From Clostridium sp. AM22-11AC (GTDB lineage: Bacteria; Bacillota; Clostridia; Lachnospirales; Lachnospiraceae), in contig NZ_QUCM01000001.1 in assembly GCF_003473545.1 (NCBI RefSeq), positions 434,001 through 498,000 on the forward strand: a stretch of DNA of 64,000 nucleotides, in the 5' to 3' direction. The translations under genes and the position numbers were made by a program. Every line of letters begins with the position of its first letter. Position 1 is the first letter of the stretch. Positions 62,429 through 64,000 of this stretch are shown here, piece by piece. The notes under the pieces are model-generated. The model did not search any database and had not been told where the DNA came from. It saw only the letters and a program-made list of their open reading frames with translations.

Positions 62429-63604
62429 TTAATGCATCATATATTTGTCTACTACATCCCAGTTAAGTTCTATTCCCAGTCCCGGCTTATCTGTCACCAG
62501 ATAGTTCATGTGACCATCTGTTTCGATTTGGGCCCTTAATAACTCTGTACGCAATGGATTTTCATTTTCCTCTGCCTCAATAAACGGTATATTTACCTGG
62601 GACGCTGCAAACTGGATGTTAGCAGCTGTCATAACGGCTGAGAAAAAGGAATGTGGTGTATACAATTTATCAAAAACCTGGGCCGTTGAAGCGATCTTGC
62701 GGCAGCCAGTAAATCCGCCGGCCCAGCCAAGAGATGCCTGGACCACATCCATAGTGTCCGTTGCGATCATCTCCCCAAATCTGGAAACTCCTTGTTCTGA
62801 TTCGATTCCAGCTACCCGGATTCCTCCCATTTCTCTTGTAAGACGTCTGTATCCGGCAATATCATCTGAACGGGTCGGTTCTTCGATCATAAAAATATCA
62901 TTTTTTTCAAAAAACGATCTGGCACGAAGTACATCATCCACATCCCAGGTGCAGTTCATATCTACCATTAAGGTCTTATCCGGTCCAATAGTCCGTCTTA
63001 CCAGCTCGATCCGGGCCTTATCTTCCTCATTGGTAAGATAAAAATCTCCGTTTTTCATATATTGGAGACGCATTTTATAGTTATTGGCAGTTCTGCCGAT
63101 CTTCATTTTAAAAGCGGTAAATCCTCTATCCAGATATCCTTCGATTTCTTTTTGCAGATCTTCCAAGCTCTTTCCCTTTGCATAAAATCCAGCACTTGCA
63201 TATCCCTGCACCCGGTCTGCCACCTGGCCCAAAAGCTTGCAAACTGGAAGTTTGGCTGCCTTTCCCAACAAATCCCAGAGAGCCACGTCAATGCCGCTGA
63301 TCGCGCCCATAACCATTCCCTGTCTGCCGTTTGCCCAGCAGTTCCACAGCATCTTCTGATGGAGGAATTCGATCTTAGACGGATCTTCTTCTAAAAGCAG
63401 CGGCTTTAACTGCTTTTCTACAATCGATTCCATAGCTTCCATAGAGCTTCCAAAGGTTGCTGCTTCTCCAATACCTGTCAGTTCCGTATCTGTTTCAATG
63501 AATATAAGAAAGGCACCTCTGGCACCGCAGCTTCCACAGCCGTCAACAATCCAACTTTTATAAGGATAATGCAGCTTTATGGTCTTAATATCTGTAATTT
63601 TCAT
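62429..63604 (-). CDS. Enolase-superfamily (mandelate racemase-like) acid-sugar dehydratase
   Basis: A 391-residue member of the mandelate racemase/muconate lactonizing group. FTAFKMKIGRTANNY carries a Lys-x-Lys pair, TLMVDMNCTWDVDD the first metal Asp, IFMIEEPTRSDDIAG the Glu, VAGIESEQGVSRFGEM the third metal Glu, and LYTPHSFFSAVMTAAN a His near the catalytic end. Such enzymes dehydrate acid sugars to 2-keto-3-deoxy products. The neighbours (TRAP uptake, DHDPS-like aldolase, GarR-like reductase) agree. The exact sugar acid is not known. Confidence 0.9.
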   Translation of the reverse strand: MKITDIKTIKLHYPYKSWIVDGCGSCGARGAFLIFIETDTELTGIGEAATFGSSMEAMESIVEKQLKPLLLEEDPSKIEFLHQKMLWNCWANGRQGMVMGAISGIDVALWDLLGKAAKLPVCKLLGQVADRVQGYASAGFYAKGKSLEDLQKEIEGYLDRGFTAFKMKIGRTANNYKMRLQYMKNGDFYLTNEEDKARIELVRRTIGPDKTLMVDMNCTWDVDDVLRARSFFEKNDIFMIEEPTRSDDIAGYRRLTREMGGIRVAGIESEQGVSRFGEMIATDTMDVVQASLGWAGGFTGCRKIASTAQVFDKLYTPHSFFSAVMTAANIQFAASQVNIPFIEAEENENPLRTELLRAQIETDGHMNYLVTDKPGLGIELNWDVVDKYMMH

Positions 63605-63686
63605 AAAACGCCTCTTTCCATGATCCTGATCTTCAGGATCTTATTTTCCATTATTTTCCAAATAAGTTTACAAACAACAGTGAAAG

Positions 63687-64000
63687 CTAAGGCACATAGG
63701 TAATAAACAGAACACCTGCAACCAGTGCCGCAAAATAGCGAACCAGATACGGAAACATTCCTTCAATCTTTACTTTTGCTGTATCACATACCACATACAG
63801 ATTTACACCAATCGGAGGTGTCATCATACCGATCGCCAGATTGGACATCATGATAATACCGAAATGTACCAGATCGATTCCCAATGTCTTCGCTACCGGA
63901 GCTAACAGCGGTGCCAGGATTACCATGGCGCACCTGCTTCGCAGAACATACCGATAAAAAGGAGAAGCAGGTTGACTAACAGCAAGAACACATACTTGCT
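63687..64000 (-). pseudogene. dctM: TRAP transporter large permease, partial with frameshift
   Basis: The C-terminal end of a DctM-type permease, cut by the window edge. From 64000 one frame reads KYVFLLLVNLLLLFIGMFCE then AGA; from 63926 another reads MVILAPLLAPVAKTLGIDLV, then HFGIIMMSNLAIGMMTPPIG and GVNLYVVCDTAKVKIEG, the family hallmark. They join if one G is added in GCGCC near 63930 (GCG GCC ATG). As read the protein is broken at that point. It should bring a sugar acid or similar carboxylate to the dehydratase next door. Confidence 0.8.

Noticed and set aside
1-64000. CRISPR array, tRNA, rRNA, transposase or integrase genes
   Set aside because: No regularly spaced repeats, tRNA-like cloverleaf ends or transposase/integrase motifs were noticed on either strand; a tRNAscan or IS search was not possible.

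Overview
The window looks like chromosomal DNA of a gut-type low-to-mid-GC Firmicute, most likely a Lachnospiraceae (Clostridium cluster XIVa). The basis is purine-rich AGGAGG ribosome sites, a SufCBDSU iron-sulfur operon, clostridial W-repeat-like wall proteins, an arginine-derived polyamine operon and AAA/PD-(D/E)XK ATPases typical of such genomes. Genus cannot be fixed from sequence alone. Almost all genes lie on the minus strand. No tRNA, rRNA, CRISPR array or insertion sequence was recognised.

Layout. (1) 1-10.1 kb: surface-glycan genes. An ABC exporter ATPase with a Wzt-type carbohydrate-binding tail (wzt) is followed by a 1304-residue methyltransferase/coiled-coil/double-glycosyltransferase protein, then a complete GDP-D-glycero-D-manno-heptose pathway (hddC, hddA, gmhB, gmhA), a GT2 enzyme and a partial membrane protein. 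(2) 10.2-23.7 kb: threonine aldolase, an AAA/nuclease protein, and an amino-acid/C-S lyase region (amidohydrolase, APC permease, ilvE, a broken patB, malY, YfcC transporter, M20 deacylase). Two copies of one regulatory segment and a divergent XRE regulator mark it as a likely regulon. (3) 23.9-31.2 kb: a polyamine operon (speA, speE, carboxynorspermidine synthase, nspC, aguA, aguB) preceded by a structured leader RNA with its own promoter and a terminator just before speA. (4) 31.3-39.5 kb: split chromate-type transporter, thioredoxin, an intact diguanylate cyclase facing two broken c-di-GMP genes, and a GntR regulator with a perfect operator. (5) 39.7-46 kb: suf operon with divergent Rrf2 regulator, then a YgjP-type peptidase.

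(6) 46.1-55.1 kb: the second glycan block: Wzm-type permease, rfbC, DUF2142, DUF2304, four glycosyltransferases and a flippase. The wzm-like and wzt-like genes therefore sit about 36 kb apart on the same strand. (7) 55.3-59.5 kb: secreted L,D-transpeptidase, then a small AT-rich accessory segment with a PUA/restriction-like protein, a VOC protein and a hipBA toxin-antitoxin pair. (8) 59.7-64 kb: sugar-acid catabolism (aldo/keto reductase, DHDPS-like aldolase, tartronate semialdehyde reductase-like enzyme, enolase-superfamily dehydratase, partial TRAP permease).

Five lesions were found by reading frames by hand: an amber codon in patB, an ochre codon in a GGDEF sensor, two single-base frameshifts in a GGDEF-EAL gene and one in the TRAP permease. 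All three frameshifts look like one-base contractions of short homopolymers, so sequencing error must be excluded before calling them decay. The most interesting items are the speA leader RNA, the duplicated regulatory segments around the deacylase/lyase genes, the terminator-like glycan megaprotein, and a HipB-operator-like word inside the promoter of a neighbouring unknown gene.
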